Below, one piece after another: positions 1 to 6,011 of a stretch of 6,011 nt of DNA. The stretch lies in the NCBI GenBank assembly GCA_024640925.1, contig JAHEEB010000299.1:1-6011 (forward strand). Direction: 5' to 3'. The stretch comes from Bacteroidota bacterium (GTDB lineage: Bacteria; Bacteroidota; Bacteroidia; Bacteroidales; UBA10428). The translations under genes were made by a program, and so were the position numbers. The notes under the pieces were generated by a model, which was not told where the DNA came from, ran no database searches, and was given only the letters and a program-made list of their open reading frames with translations. The number at the start of each line of letters is the position of its first letter. Positions within the stretch are counted from its first letter, which is position 1.

Positions 1-2934
1 GCCTTTATGTCTTAAGTACTCGCTGGTGCGTGTGTAAAAAGCTAACGATTCTTCTTTTGATTTACCCCCGAACGATAAGTATTTTTGACTAATTGTATCG
101 ATAGCAGCCTGGCTTTCTTCGAGTTTGCTTATTGTTTCGATAGGAAGCGGAGTTTTAAGATGATTCGGATCGTTACTATTATCCTCAAATACGGCACATG
201 CAGCCTGCAGGTGAATATTCAGTAATTCGCATACAGCTCCTGAATTCTTTTCTACATACCCCCGAATCCAGTGTAATCCGGAAGGAAGAAGTGTATTATT
301 GTCAGTAATATCAGCTGGTATAGCAAATTTTATTATTCCTGAGGTTATCAGACCATTCGTAGTGTCGCTGGTTATATCATAATCTTTAAAATTCTGCCAC
401 ATATTATTGGAAAGATATTGCCAATACACTTTTGCCTCTTCAATATCTGCATTGGCAGTACTTTCAGCTACCTGGAACAAAACGGATAAGGTTTGTTTTG
501 GTTCTAAATCTTTAATACCAAGCAGCAGGCTGCCTTCAATATTTCTTGTTGGAATATTCTGATCGATATCTATTCGCGGAAACAGAAAGGCTTGACTTAC
601 ATTCTCCTTTTTCAAAAAGGTATTAGCAAACGGATAGATATGAATAAGCGAGGTATATTCCGTTTGATTTATTGGTAATGAAATTTCTGAGGTATATCCG
701 AAAGTAATTGATTTTATGGATGGTGTATAGGGCGCATTTGGAATAACAACTGAAAATGGAGTTGAAGATGAGGAACTATATTTAAATGCTTTTCCTGAAC
801 TATCATAGTAATAAGCACCTACAATATTTTTTCCAAGGGCAAAATTTGCCTGTGCTAACATTTGAGTTGAAAAAACAGCAGCATATTGGCTATGAAAAAA
901 ATCTATAGCATTGAGATTAATTTTTAAAAATCCATTTTTAGAATTTACTCCAAACTTTGACTGGTTTTCATATTTATATGAAGGAAATTTAATCACATTT
1001 ACTGAACTAAATGAAGTTGAAAAAAGCCCACAACTACTAATTAGATTAGTTAGATTCTCATCCATAATTGATAATCCAACAGTAAAACTATCAGAAGTCA
1101 AAGCGCTTTCAGTATAACCCTTGTAATAAGTTGAAAAAATGGGTAAATTTTCCCATTCAGCCTTAATTGATATGTTCTTTAGCTTTTTATGAAATGCTTC
1201 GGTGCTGCCGATATAAAAGCACGAACCAACAACAGGCGCAGTTCCAAAAGGCAAAAAGGATTTTGAAGTATCCAGAGGTCCCTGATCGTTAAATGCCAAT
1301 ATGTTTGATTGCCCTTCAACAACAACATTCAGTGTAATTTTAGTAATTTTAATTCCTTTCAGATATTCACAGGCAAATGAATCCTGGTTGGCAGTTCCAT
1401 TTATCATTACCTTCAAAACCGGTAACGAAGTCCCCATTTTTTCCTTAAAAATTTCTTCATTAAACGGAACAATAGCCTCTTTATCAGGATTTAAGGTAAA
1501 TTTAATTGTAAGTGTTTTGTTTATTCCAATTTCAGCTTTATCAATATATGGTTCAATCCATTCTTTCTCACCACTTAATCCTATTTTTAAAGAGTTTTTT
1601 ATGGAAAATGGACTTGTTAAAACTGAACCTGAATAGTCAACAGTTAATGTTACTGTTCGTTTACCCCCTGATAGCTGAAGTTCGTTGGAAGCAATGGCAA
1701 AGCCAAATTCAGCCTTGGGTATGCCACTGCTACCCAACGTTTTCCATGAGGGTTTTTCTGTATCTTCGAATTCCCCGCCTTTGCCATCGGAAGAATTGGC
1801 AATTGGTGCAGCATATATATTTTTTATTGCATTACTTGCATCTCTATCGACATAAATTGTGCGTATGCTTTCCAGCGAAGCTTTATTAAGTACTACATCC
1901 TCATTTGTTTTGTAATAAAGGGCATTGCCGGTTTGATCTTTTCCTGCCAGAAAACGGGTATTCTTCTTTATATTGAATTCATCGGTAAATTTGGCAAGTT
2001 TAAAAAACAGGTGAACCTTATCTTCAACAGCATCCTTAAGTTTAAGTTTTAATACATCGTGAAGATAAAAATCGAGATGTTTTTTTGTCAACTTATTCAA
2101 ATCGCCCTGAACTTTCTGGTATAATTGAAGAAAGCTTATAAACAAAGTAAGATGAGGTTCGTGATTTGAGTATAAAAGATCTTTATCAAATGCATCAGGA
2201 GCAATACGTATTATTTGGAAATAAACATTATAAACACTGGTAAATATTTTATTCAGCTTATCGTATGCTACAACAAGCTTTTCATCAATGCTCAGATCGG
2301 CTGGTATACTATCATCAGTTGAGACAATCAGGGTTTTGAAAAAGCTTTTGTTGGCAGCGATACCCCCATAAGTTGAGAAATTCCATATGGGAGAAAAGCT
2401 ATTGTATTTTTCTATTTGAGGAACAGGATAGTGCATGGACTCAAGCTCGATAACAGCTTGTTTCTCATCAGCGGCCAATTCGTTAAGGAAGGTAGGTAAA
2501 TTTGCCCTGATTGCCCTGGATATCTGATCTTTAAGAATTTCTTCATCTTTCAGGTCGATATACCATGATTCAAGTTTCCATGCCAAATCAAGAACACAAC
2601 GGAACATACTATAAAGTCCGCCCGAAGAAGGAGATTGATTCAGTATTTCATTAAACTTATCCTTATCGGGTAAAGGGTTTGTCTTTACGATTGAGGCAAT
2701 AAGCATTGCCGGATTGTACTTCCAGAAATCCTCCCAATCGCCATTGACAATATTTGAATTGTTGTAATAGTATAATTGTTTAGCAAAGTCTCTGGTAAAT
2801 ACGAGAAAATCTTCAGTAATATGTTCATCAACTTTTATGAAATCCGGATCAAGGGCTTTAAGTTGCCTTTGAGATTGACTTCTGCCGTCGAATCCATTTC
2901 TGTTTAGCGTATCATATGTTCCGGAACCTGCCAT
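1..2934 (-). CDS. Large baseplate J/gp6-like wedge protein, Afp11/Pvc11-like (3' end missing)
   Basis: I translated this stretch by hand. It is open for 978 codons from the ATG at 2934 to base 1, with no stop. An in-frame TAA lies just upstream (2952-2950), so this is the only sensible start. It encodes a large wedge protein like T4 gp6 and Afp11/Pvc11, which bridges the spike hub and the sheath and couples target contact to contraction. Landmarks: N-terminus MAGSGTYDTLNRNGFDGRSQ; NHEPHLTLFISFLQLYQK at about 257-274; LTKKHLDFYLHDVL at 279-295, then DKVHLFFKLAKF; FLPFGTAPVVGSCFYIGSTEAF at 560-581, where a PFG...FYIGS segment is typical of baseplate J proteins; a serine run (YSSSSSTPF) near 722; and FYTRTSEYLRHKG at 966-978. 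By family knowledge the last motif lies shortly before the C-terminal J segment. The true protein is therefore longer than 978 residues, well above T4 gp6 (about 660). It starts 18 bases after the gp25-like gene, with no Shine-Dalgarno motif. Confidence 0.9.
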   Translation of the reverse strand, partial: MAGSGTYDTLNRNGFDGRSQSQRQLKALDPDFIKVDEHITEDFLVFTRDFAKQLYYYNNSNIVNGDWEDFWKYNPAMLIASIVKTNPLPDKDKFNEILNQSPSSGGLYSMFRCVLDLAWKLESWYIDLKDEEILKDQISRAIRANLPTFLNELAADEKQAVIELESMHYPVPQIEKYNSFSPIWNFSTYGGIAANKSFFKTLIVSTDDSIPADLSIDEKLVVAYDKLNKIFTSVYNVYFQIIRIAPDAFDKDLLYSNHEPHLTLFISFLQLYQKVQGDLNKLTKKHLDFYLHDVLKLKLKDAVEDKVHLFFKLAKFTDEFNIKKNTRFLAGKDQTGNALYYKTNEDVVLNKASLESIRTIYVDRDASNAIKNIYAAPIANSSDGKGGEFEDTEKPSWKTLGSSGIPKAEFGFAIASNELQLSGGKRTVTLTVDYSGSVLTSPFSIKNSLKIGLSGEKEWIEPYIDKAEIGINKTLTIKFTLNPDKEAIVPFNEEIFKEKMGTSLPVLKVMINGTANQDSFACEYLKGIKITKITLNVVVEGQSNILAFNDQGPLDTSKSFLPFGTAPVVGSCFYIGSTEAFHKKLKNISIKAEWENLPIFSTYYKGYTESALTSDSFTVGLSIMDENLTNLISSCGLFSTSFSSVNVIKFPSYKYENQSKFGVNSKNGFLKINLNAIDFFHSQYAAVFSTQMLAQANFALGKNIVGAYYYDSSGKAFKYSSSSSTPFSVVIPNAPYTPSIKSITFGYTSEISLPINQTEYTSLIHIYPFANTFLKKENVSQAFLFPRIDIDQNIPTRNIEGSLLLGIKDLEPKQTLSVLFQVAESTANADIEEAKVYWQYLSNNMWQNFKDYDITSDTTNGLITSGIIKFAIPADITDNNTLLPSGLHWIRGYVEKNSGAVCELLNIHLQAACAVFEDNSNDPNHLKTPLPIETISKLEESQAAIDTISQKYLSFGGKSKEESLAFYTRTSEYLRHKG

Positions 2935-2952
2935 GCTTTGTGAGTTAGTTTA

Positions 2953-3363
2953 TCAGATAGAGGTTTTGCCTTCGTTTAAATAAAAAGGATATACATAATT
3001 AAACCGAGAGTTTGAGCTTCTTACCCTGTAATCAATTTTTATAAGAATAAGTCCTTCAACTGATAATTGAGTATCAATTGAAAGGTTCATCAGTTCAATG
3101 CGGGCCTCATGGTAAATAATAGCAGTTCGTACAATATCTGTTATGGTAATAACCAGGTTCGAATCGATCTGCTCAAAGACGAATTTATGCAGATTTGCAC
3201 CGAACTTTGGGCGCATTACCCGTTCTTCAAGTTCTGTTCCCAAAAGAATCTGAAGGCTTTGTTCAATATCATCAGTACCTTTAGCCATTTCTACTCCTCT
3301 TTGCTCCTTATTGAAGGTAGGAGGGAAACTCCATCCGGTTCCTAAAAATGAATCCTGATCCAT
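2953..3363 (-). CDS. gp25-like baseplate wedge protein, Afp9/Pvc9-like
   Basis: A 136-residue homologue of phage T4 gp25 and T6SS TssE, a wedge component next to the innermost sheath ring that helps nucleate sheath assembly. The N-terminus has FLGTGWSFPPTF (6-17), common in this family. A helix, DDIEQSLQILLGT (31-43), is followed by the signature ELEERVMRPKFGANLHKFVFEQ (44-65). In the motif, the Glu and Arg-Pro-x-Phe-Gly positions that contact the J-like wedge partner are all present. The C-terminal beta part reads IKIDYRVRSSNSRFNYVYPFYLNEG (109-132), a pattern I associate with Bacteroidota CIS loci. The ATG at 3363 is chosen because it leaves one base after the PAAR stop and gives the usual family length. 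A TTG four codons upstream (3375) would overlap the PAAR gene and is less likely. The large J-like gene starts 18 bases downstream. Confidence 0.95.
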   Translation of the reverse strand: MDQDSFLGTGWSFPPTFNKEQRGVEMAKGTDDIEQSLQILLGTELEERVMRPKFGANLHKFVFEQIDSNLVITITDIVRTAIIYHEARIELMNLSIDTQLSVEGLILIKIDYRVRSSNSRFNYVYPFYLNEGKTSI

Positions 3364-3364
3364 A

Positions 3365-3655
3365 TTAACCACCAATTAAAACTGTAAAGCAACCCAAAAC
3401 AATAGTACCTCCATGTGCAGTTGAGTCTCCCAAACGGGCAGCAGGTTTACCGCCAATTAAAACAGTGGAAGAACCCATGACAACGGTATCTGGGGGGCCA
3501 GTACAAGTGAGCATATCACCAACTCTAAGGGCAGGCATACTCCCGATTAATACAGTTGGTTCTCCTGGTGGCAGGGCAGGGCCACCAACATGTGGTACAG
3601 TTCCTGTCAACATGGGACAGACATGCATATCTCCTGTTCTTGCTGCTGGGGGCAT
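3365..3655 (-). CDS. PAAR-domain spike tip protein, Afp10/Pvc10-like
   Basis: A 96-residue protein made of a single PAAR domain, expected to form the sharp conical tip on the end of the VgrG-like trimer. It opens with MPPAARTGDMHVCPM, the standard PAAR start. It then repeats the PAAR unit: PTVLIGSMPALRVGD at 34-48, STVLIGGKPAARLGD at 63-77, and a final FTVLIGG at 90-96. Candidate zinc ligands, by family knowledge (three His and one Cys), are His11, His22, Cys51 and His81; Cys13 and Cys89 are extra cysteines. There is no N- or C-terminal extension, so it is a structural tip and not a PAAR-toxin fusion. The ATG at 3655 lies 11 bases after the spike stop with an A-rich leader (AAATAGAAAAT). The gp25-like start comes one base after the stop, which suggests coupled translation. 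Confidence 0.96.
   Translation of the reverse strand: MPPAARTGDMHVCPMLTGTVPHVGGPALPPGEPTVLIGSMPALRVGDMLTCTGPPDTVVMGSSTVLIGGKPAARLGDSTAHGGTIVLGCFTVLIGG
3372..3556 (-). repeat. Three degenerate direct repeats encoding the PAAR TVLIGG unit
   Basis: A 14-base unit occurs at 3372-3385 (ccaattaaaactgt), 3453-3466 (ccaattaaaacagt) and 3543-3556 (ccgattaatacagt), spaced 81 and 90 bases apart. All three are in the same reading frame of the PAAR gene and encode the TVLIGG or TVLIGS strand on the minus strand. They reflect the internal repeat of the PAAR fold and are not a mobile or regulatory repeat. Confidence 0.8.
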
Positions 3656-3666
3656 ATTTTCTATTT

Positions 3667-5436
3667 TTAATTTATTTGAACCAGCGAACCTTTAATTTCG
3701 GTAATAGCCGATGAATTAATCTTTGTACCTGCCTGACCATCTGCTTTTAACTCAGCACTTGCTTTAAGTGACACATTTGTCCCCTCAGCTTTTAAGTCAC
3801 CAGATGCTTTTATTTCTATGTTCCCGGTTGCTGTTATTTTAATATCTTTCGGACTATTGATTTCAATACCCGAATCGTTCATCACAATTTTATTGCTGTT
3901 CTGATCTTCCAGAGTAATGGATTTGGCATCTTCACTAATCTCAATCTTATTACCACCTGGCGTATCAAGGGTCATAATTTTCTTATCGTCGTCGAACCAG
4001 ACACGCATCTTTGAGCGAGTTACCAGACCTTTTGTATGATTATCATCGGTCGGAGCTTCGGGAGCAGGATATTTCTGACTATGCAGCATACCTAAAACAA
4101 CAGCATCTCTCGGATCATCATTAATAAAACCCACAATAACCTCGTCATTTATTTCTGGTCTGAAAACGAAACCTCGTTCTTTACCGGCATCAAGACTGGA
4201 TAATCTTGCCCATATGCCCTTTGCTGTGCCATCAACAATTGGAAGAACAACCTGTATTCGGTCTTCACCATCCGGATCACCTTCGAGCTTTGTTACAACA
4301 CCAATTTGCAATCCGGAAATGCCAGGTAATAAACCAGAGGCAGGACGCTCAACTATCTCGTTTTCCTGGTAGAACCAGTTTGGAGAAATTCCAAGTTGCA
4401 GTTGCGTATACCAGGTACCTTCAATAAGTTCCTGTTTAACACCAGAAACAAACATTTTTCCGTTAAACCTGTCGCCAACCCCTTTAACTTCAATGGTATC
4501 GCCTGGTTGAACATCGGTGAAACCTTCTATTTTAGCACGCCCAACTACTTTTGCAAAAGAACTTTTAATTCGTTGAGAGTCTGCCCAGGCCAGTAATTCC
4601 TGATCAATTACCTGTCCGCTATGCCTCAGTTCGAAATCAGACAAGCCAATAACATCGGCCAGAGTATCTTCACTCAGATTACCCGCATTGTTAGCAGATG
4701 GTTTGGCGCCTTCTTTTTCAAGGAGTTCCTGTTTTTTAGAATCCCAGGAATAACCTTTCACGCTTTTAAACTGATACCGTGCATCTATTTCGGCTTCAAA
4801 CTCATTTAGAGTACTTCCATAAGTTAAAGTTACTTTAGGAGAAGCGGTTTTGGGCGTTATGGTTTTGATTTCGTTATCGTTTGAAATCACAATCTGTCCA
4901 TTCATTTCAGCTCTGGACAAGATAAAATCCCAGTCGGTAGCGTAAAATTGAACCAATTCTTTGTGTTTAAGCTTTGTGCTTTCCACACTTTTACTTATAC
5001 CATAGGTGCCTATTATTTTCTCAATAACATCGCTGTCTTTCATGTCTTCATAATAAGCACTTTTTCTGCCAATAGTCAGTTTAACACTCTTGTCTTTACA
5101 AACAATACTCAATATAGAACCTTTGTTTTCCTTAATTCGAACAGAATGTTTAACAATAATTCCTTTGAATATTGTTTTATTCTTGCCATCGTACCCGGCT
5201 TGTATCTCAATTTCCTTTCCTGGTAAAAGTTTATCGGAATTGCTTATCTCAAAATCCTCTTCAGATGAGCTTCCATCGTTAAGAGTAATATAGGCTGCAG
5301 GAATACGATTGATTTCTTTACATGTAACAATAGAAACAAATTCAAAAGATTCGGGTGTCTCAGAACCTCCGATTAGCACTGTATGGGTTAAAGTGCCAGT
5401 AGTATCGTTTAAAGGCAATACTCTTGAATTATTCAT
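3667..5436 (-). CDS. VgrG-like central spike protein, Afp8/Pvc8-like
   Basis: A 589-residue spike protein, expected to form a trimer that caps the tube and carries the PAAR tip. Domain order: an N-terminal gpD/gp27-like part (about 15-350) with the VgrG-type segment ATDWDFILSRAEMNGQIVIS at 166-185 and DVQPGDTIEVKGVGDRFNG at 308-326; a gp5-type OB fold (about 375-455) with QIGVVTKLEGDPDGEDRIQVVLP, then GIWARLSSLDAGKERGF and EINDEVIVGFINDDPRDAVVLGMLHS; and a beta-helical needle (about 485-589) of short alternating strands such as KIEISEDAKSITLED, IKITATGNIEIKASG and LKASAELKADG. It ends at LVQIN with no extra toxin or enzyme domain. There is no signal peptide or membrane segment, as expected for a cytoplasmically assembled particle. 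The ATG at 5436 overlaps the preceding stop by four bases, and the leader (AAAACCGAAAA) has no Shine-Dalgarno motif. The PAAR gene follows after 11 bases. Its length is like that of other Bacteroidota CIS spikes. T6SS VgrG is homologous, but the LysM neighbour favours eCIS. Confidence 0.96.
   Translation of the reverse strand: MNNSRVLPLNDTTGTLTHTVLIGGSETPESFEFVSIVTCKEINRIPAAYITLNDGSSSEEDFEISNSDKLLPGKEIEIQAGYDGKNKTIFKGIIVKHSVRIKENKGSILSIVCKDKSVKLTIGRKSAYYEDMKDSDVIEKIIGTYGISKSVESTKLKHKELVQFYATDWDFILSRAEMNGQIVISNDNEIKTITPKTASPKVTLTYGSTLNEFEAEIDARYQFKSVKGYSWDSKKQELLEKEGAKPSANNAGNLSEDTLADVIGLSDFELRHSGQVIDQELLAWADSQRIKSSFAKVVGRAKIEGFTDVQPGDTIEVKGVGDRFNGKMFVSGVKQELIEGTWYTQLQLGISPNWFYQENEIVERPASGLLPGISGLQIGVVTKLEGDPDGEDRIQVVLPIVDGTAKGIWARLSSLDAGKERGFVFRPEINDEVIVGFINDDPRDAVVLGMLHSQKYPAPEAPTDDNHTKGLVTRSKMRVWFDDDKKIMTLDTPGGNKIEISEDAKSITLEDQNSNKIVMNDSGIEINSPKDIKITATGNIEIKASGDLKAEGTNVSLKASAELKADGQAGTKINSSAITEIKGSLVQIN
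3736..3822 (-). repeat. Short internal peptide repeats in the spike's beta-helical needle
   Basis: Residues 542-552 (IKASGDLKAEG) and 557-567 (LKASAELKADG) of the spike protein are near-copies offset by 15 residues. The preceding ITATGNIEIKASG has a similar step of about 8 residues. Short alternating strands of this kind are what a trimeric beta-helix needle looks like at sequence level. The repeat is clearer in the protein than in the DNA. Confidence 0.7.
5433..5436 (-). other. ATGA stop/start overlap between LysM adaptor and spike genes
   Basis: On the minus strand these four bases read ATGA: the spike gene's ATG overlaps the TGA of the LysM gene. This arrangement commonly allows translational coupling by reinitiation and indicates one transcript. 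No purine-rich ribosome binding site lies just upstream; the sense strand there reads TCCTCCTATCTC followed by AAAAACCGAAAA. That fits Bacteroidota, which rely little on Shine-Dalgarno pairing. Confidence 0.85.
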
Positions 5437-6011
5437 TTTTCGGTTTTTGAGATAGGAGGAAATGTAAGATACTGACCGGTTTTCAAGCTTCTGAAGTTTG
5501 AAAGATTATTTACTTTAGCGACTTCGAGATAATAAGAAGAATCGTTATAGATGGTATTGCACATCATAGGCAGTTTATCAGAGCTACTAACCTGACGGAC
5601 ACGGGTTAAATCGGGTGACTTTTTGTTTTCCTCAGTAGCCCTGCGTTGCGACTCCATATAATCGAGGAAAGTAGCACTTATTTTTGCCCGTAATGGTTCA
5701 CCTTCGGGCGAAAATAAATTATAAGTAATCTGTAAATCGGTAAGAATGCCATTAAATGAAACATTATCGCCACCACGCTGGTGAATTCCCAACCCTTGAA
5801 TTTTTACAAGCCTGGGTTGATGTATTTCACCAGACATATTGTATACAACACTTTTCAGATGTTGTATCTGTTTCGGTACACTTTTATCGGAAGTACTGTA
5901 TTTATAACCATAAATGGTGTCGGTGCCATCGATAATGAATTCCAGCTTAAGCTCCTCAGGCATAGTGGCAACATATCTGCCTTTTGAACCCTGAGATCCA
6001 CCCGGTGCCTT
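5433..6011 (-). CDS. CIS tube/LysM adaptor protein, Afp7/Pvc7-like (5' end missing)
   Basis: This is the C-terminal 192 residues of a CIS tube-associated protein with a LysM domain. In PVC and Afp particles this protein is an adaptor between the inner tube or spike and the baseplate. The frame stays open from the ATG at 5963 to the window edge, and the 16 residues upstream (KAPGGSQGSKGRYVAT) run directly into PEELKLEFIIDGT, a conserved segment inside the family's tube domain. The ATG at 5963 is therefore an internal Met and the real start lies beyond base 6011. Visible parts are the tube-like core (about residues 1-116 of the fragment), with LFSPEGEPLRAKISATF typical of the family; a charged linker (117-137); and a LysM (about 138-186) with SDKLPMMCNTIYND, a VAKVNNL segment and LKTGQYLTFPP. 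In this setting the LysM probably acts in assembly rather than in peptidoglycan binding, which is inference. The stop overlaps the next gene's start (ATGA), as expected within one operon. Confidence 0.9.
   Translation of the reverse strand, partial: KAPGGSQGSKGRYVATMPEELKLEFIIDGTDTIYGYKYSTSDKSVPKQIQHLKSVVYNMSGEIHQPRLVKIQGLGIHQRGGDNVSFNGILTDLQITYNLFSPEGEPLRAKISATFLDYMESQRRATEENKKSPDLTRVRQVSSSDKLPMMCNTIYNDSSYYLEVAKVNNLSNFRSLKTGQYLTFPPISKTEK

Noticed and set aside
911..1889. Three plus-strand ORFs (911-1117, 1301-1636, 1512-1889)
   Set aside because: They lie antisense to the continuous 978-codon J-like reading frame, have no recognisable domains, and the latter two overlap each other.
3109..3695. 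Plus-strand ORFs at 3109-3345 and 3465-3695
   Set aside because: Both are antisense shadows of the gp25-like and PAAR genes. The Gly/Pro-rich composition of the second merely mirrors the PAAR repeats.
4206..5293. Plus-strand ORFs at 4206-4427, 4396-4596, 4621-4809, 4948-5226 and 5090-5293
   Set aside because: All are antisense to the well-supported spike gene and have no family features.
5365..5382. A TVLIGG peptide near the spike N-terminus (residues 19-24), identical to the PAAR repeat unit
   Set aside because: It sits in the N-terminal strand of the gpD-like domain, where similar hydrophobic-Gly strands are usual. With no further similarity around it, chance is the simplest explanation.
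5449..5460. A purine-rich gataggagga run resembling a Shine-Dalgarno site
   Set aside because: It is on the plus strand, opposite to the direction of all genes, and no plus-strand gene begins after it.
5781..5987. Plus-strand ORF of 68 codons
   Set aside because: It is antisense to the LysM adaptor gene, whose frame is supported by conserved motifs.

Overview
The window is one block of five co-directional genes, all on the minus strand. It covers almost the whole spike and inner baseplate part of a phage-tail-like contractile injection system (CIS) of the extracellular eCIS/PVC/Afp type. The AT-leaning codon use, A-rich leaders without clear Shine-Dalgarno motifs, and protein motifs familiar from Bacteroidota CIS loci (for example the gp25 ending RSSNSRFNYVYPFYLNEG and the ERVMRPKFG signature) point to a member of the Bacteroidota. 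No taxonomic marker gene is present, so this is inference.

Layout in transcription order, from the right edge leftwards: (1) the C-terminal part of an Afp7/Pvc7-like tube-associated adaptor with a LysM domain, cut by the window edge (6011-5433); (2) a VgrG/Afp8/Pvc8-like spike protein (5436-3667), overlapping gene 1 by 4 bases (ATGA); (3) a PAAR spike-tip protein (3655-3365); (4) a gp25/Afp9/Pvc9-like baseplate wedge protein (3363-2953), starting one base after the PAAR stop codon; (5) a very large baseplate J/gp6-like protein (Afp11/Pvc11-like), starting 18 bases after gene 4 and open without a stop for 978 codons to the left edge (2934-1).

Together these genes encode the piercing tip (PAAR on the VgrG-like trimer), the LysM adaptor linking the spike or tube to the baseplate, and the wedge components (gp25 and J-like) that hold the sheath in its extended state. 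Sheath, tube and terminator genes would be expected upstream, beyond base 6011. The second J-like wedge protein (Pvc12-like), fibre, tape measure, AAA+ ATPase and toxins would be expected downstream, to the left of base 1. None of those is visible here.

There is no non-coding stretch longer than 18 bases. I see no promoter, terminator, RNA gene, CRISPR array, mobile element or attachment site. The features worth a second look are the PAAR-before-gp25 order (reversed relative to the PVC and Afp clusters), the size of the J-like protein, and the spike's plain beta-helical end without an effector domain. The individual families are known; I do not see an undescribed system in this window.
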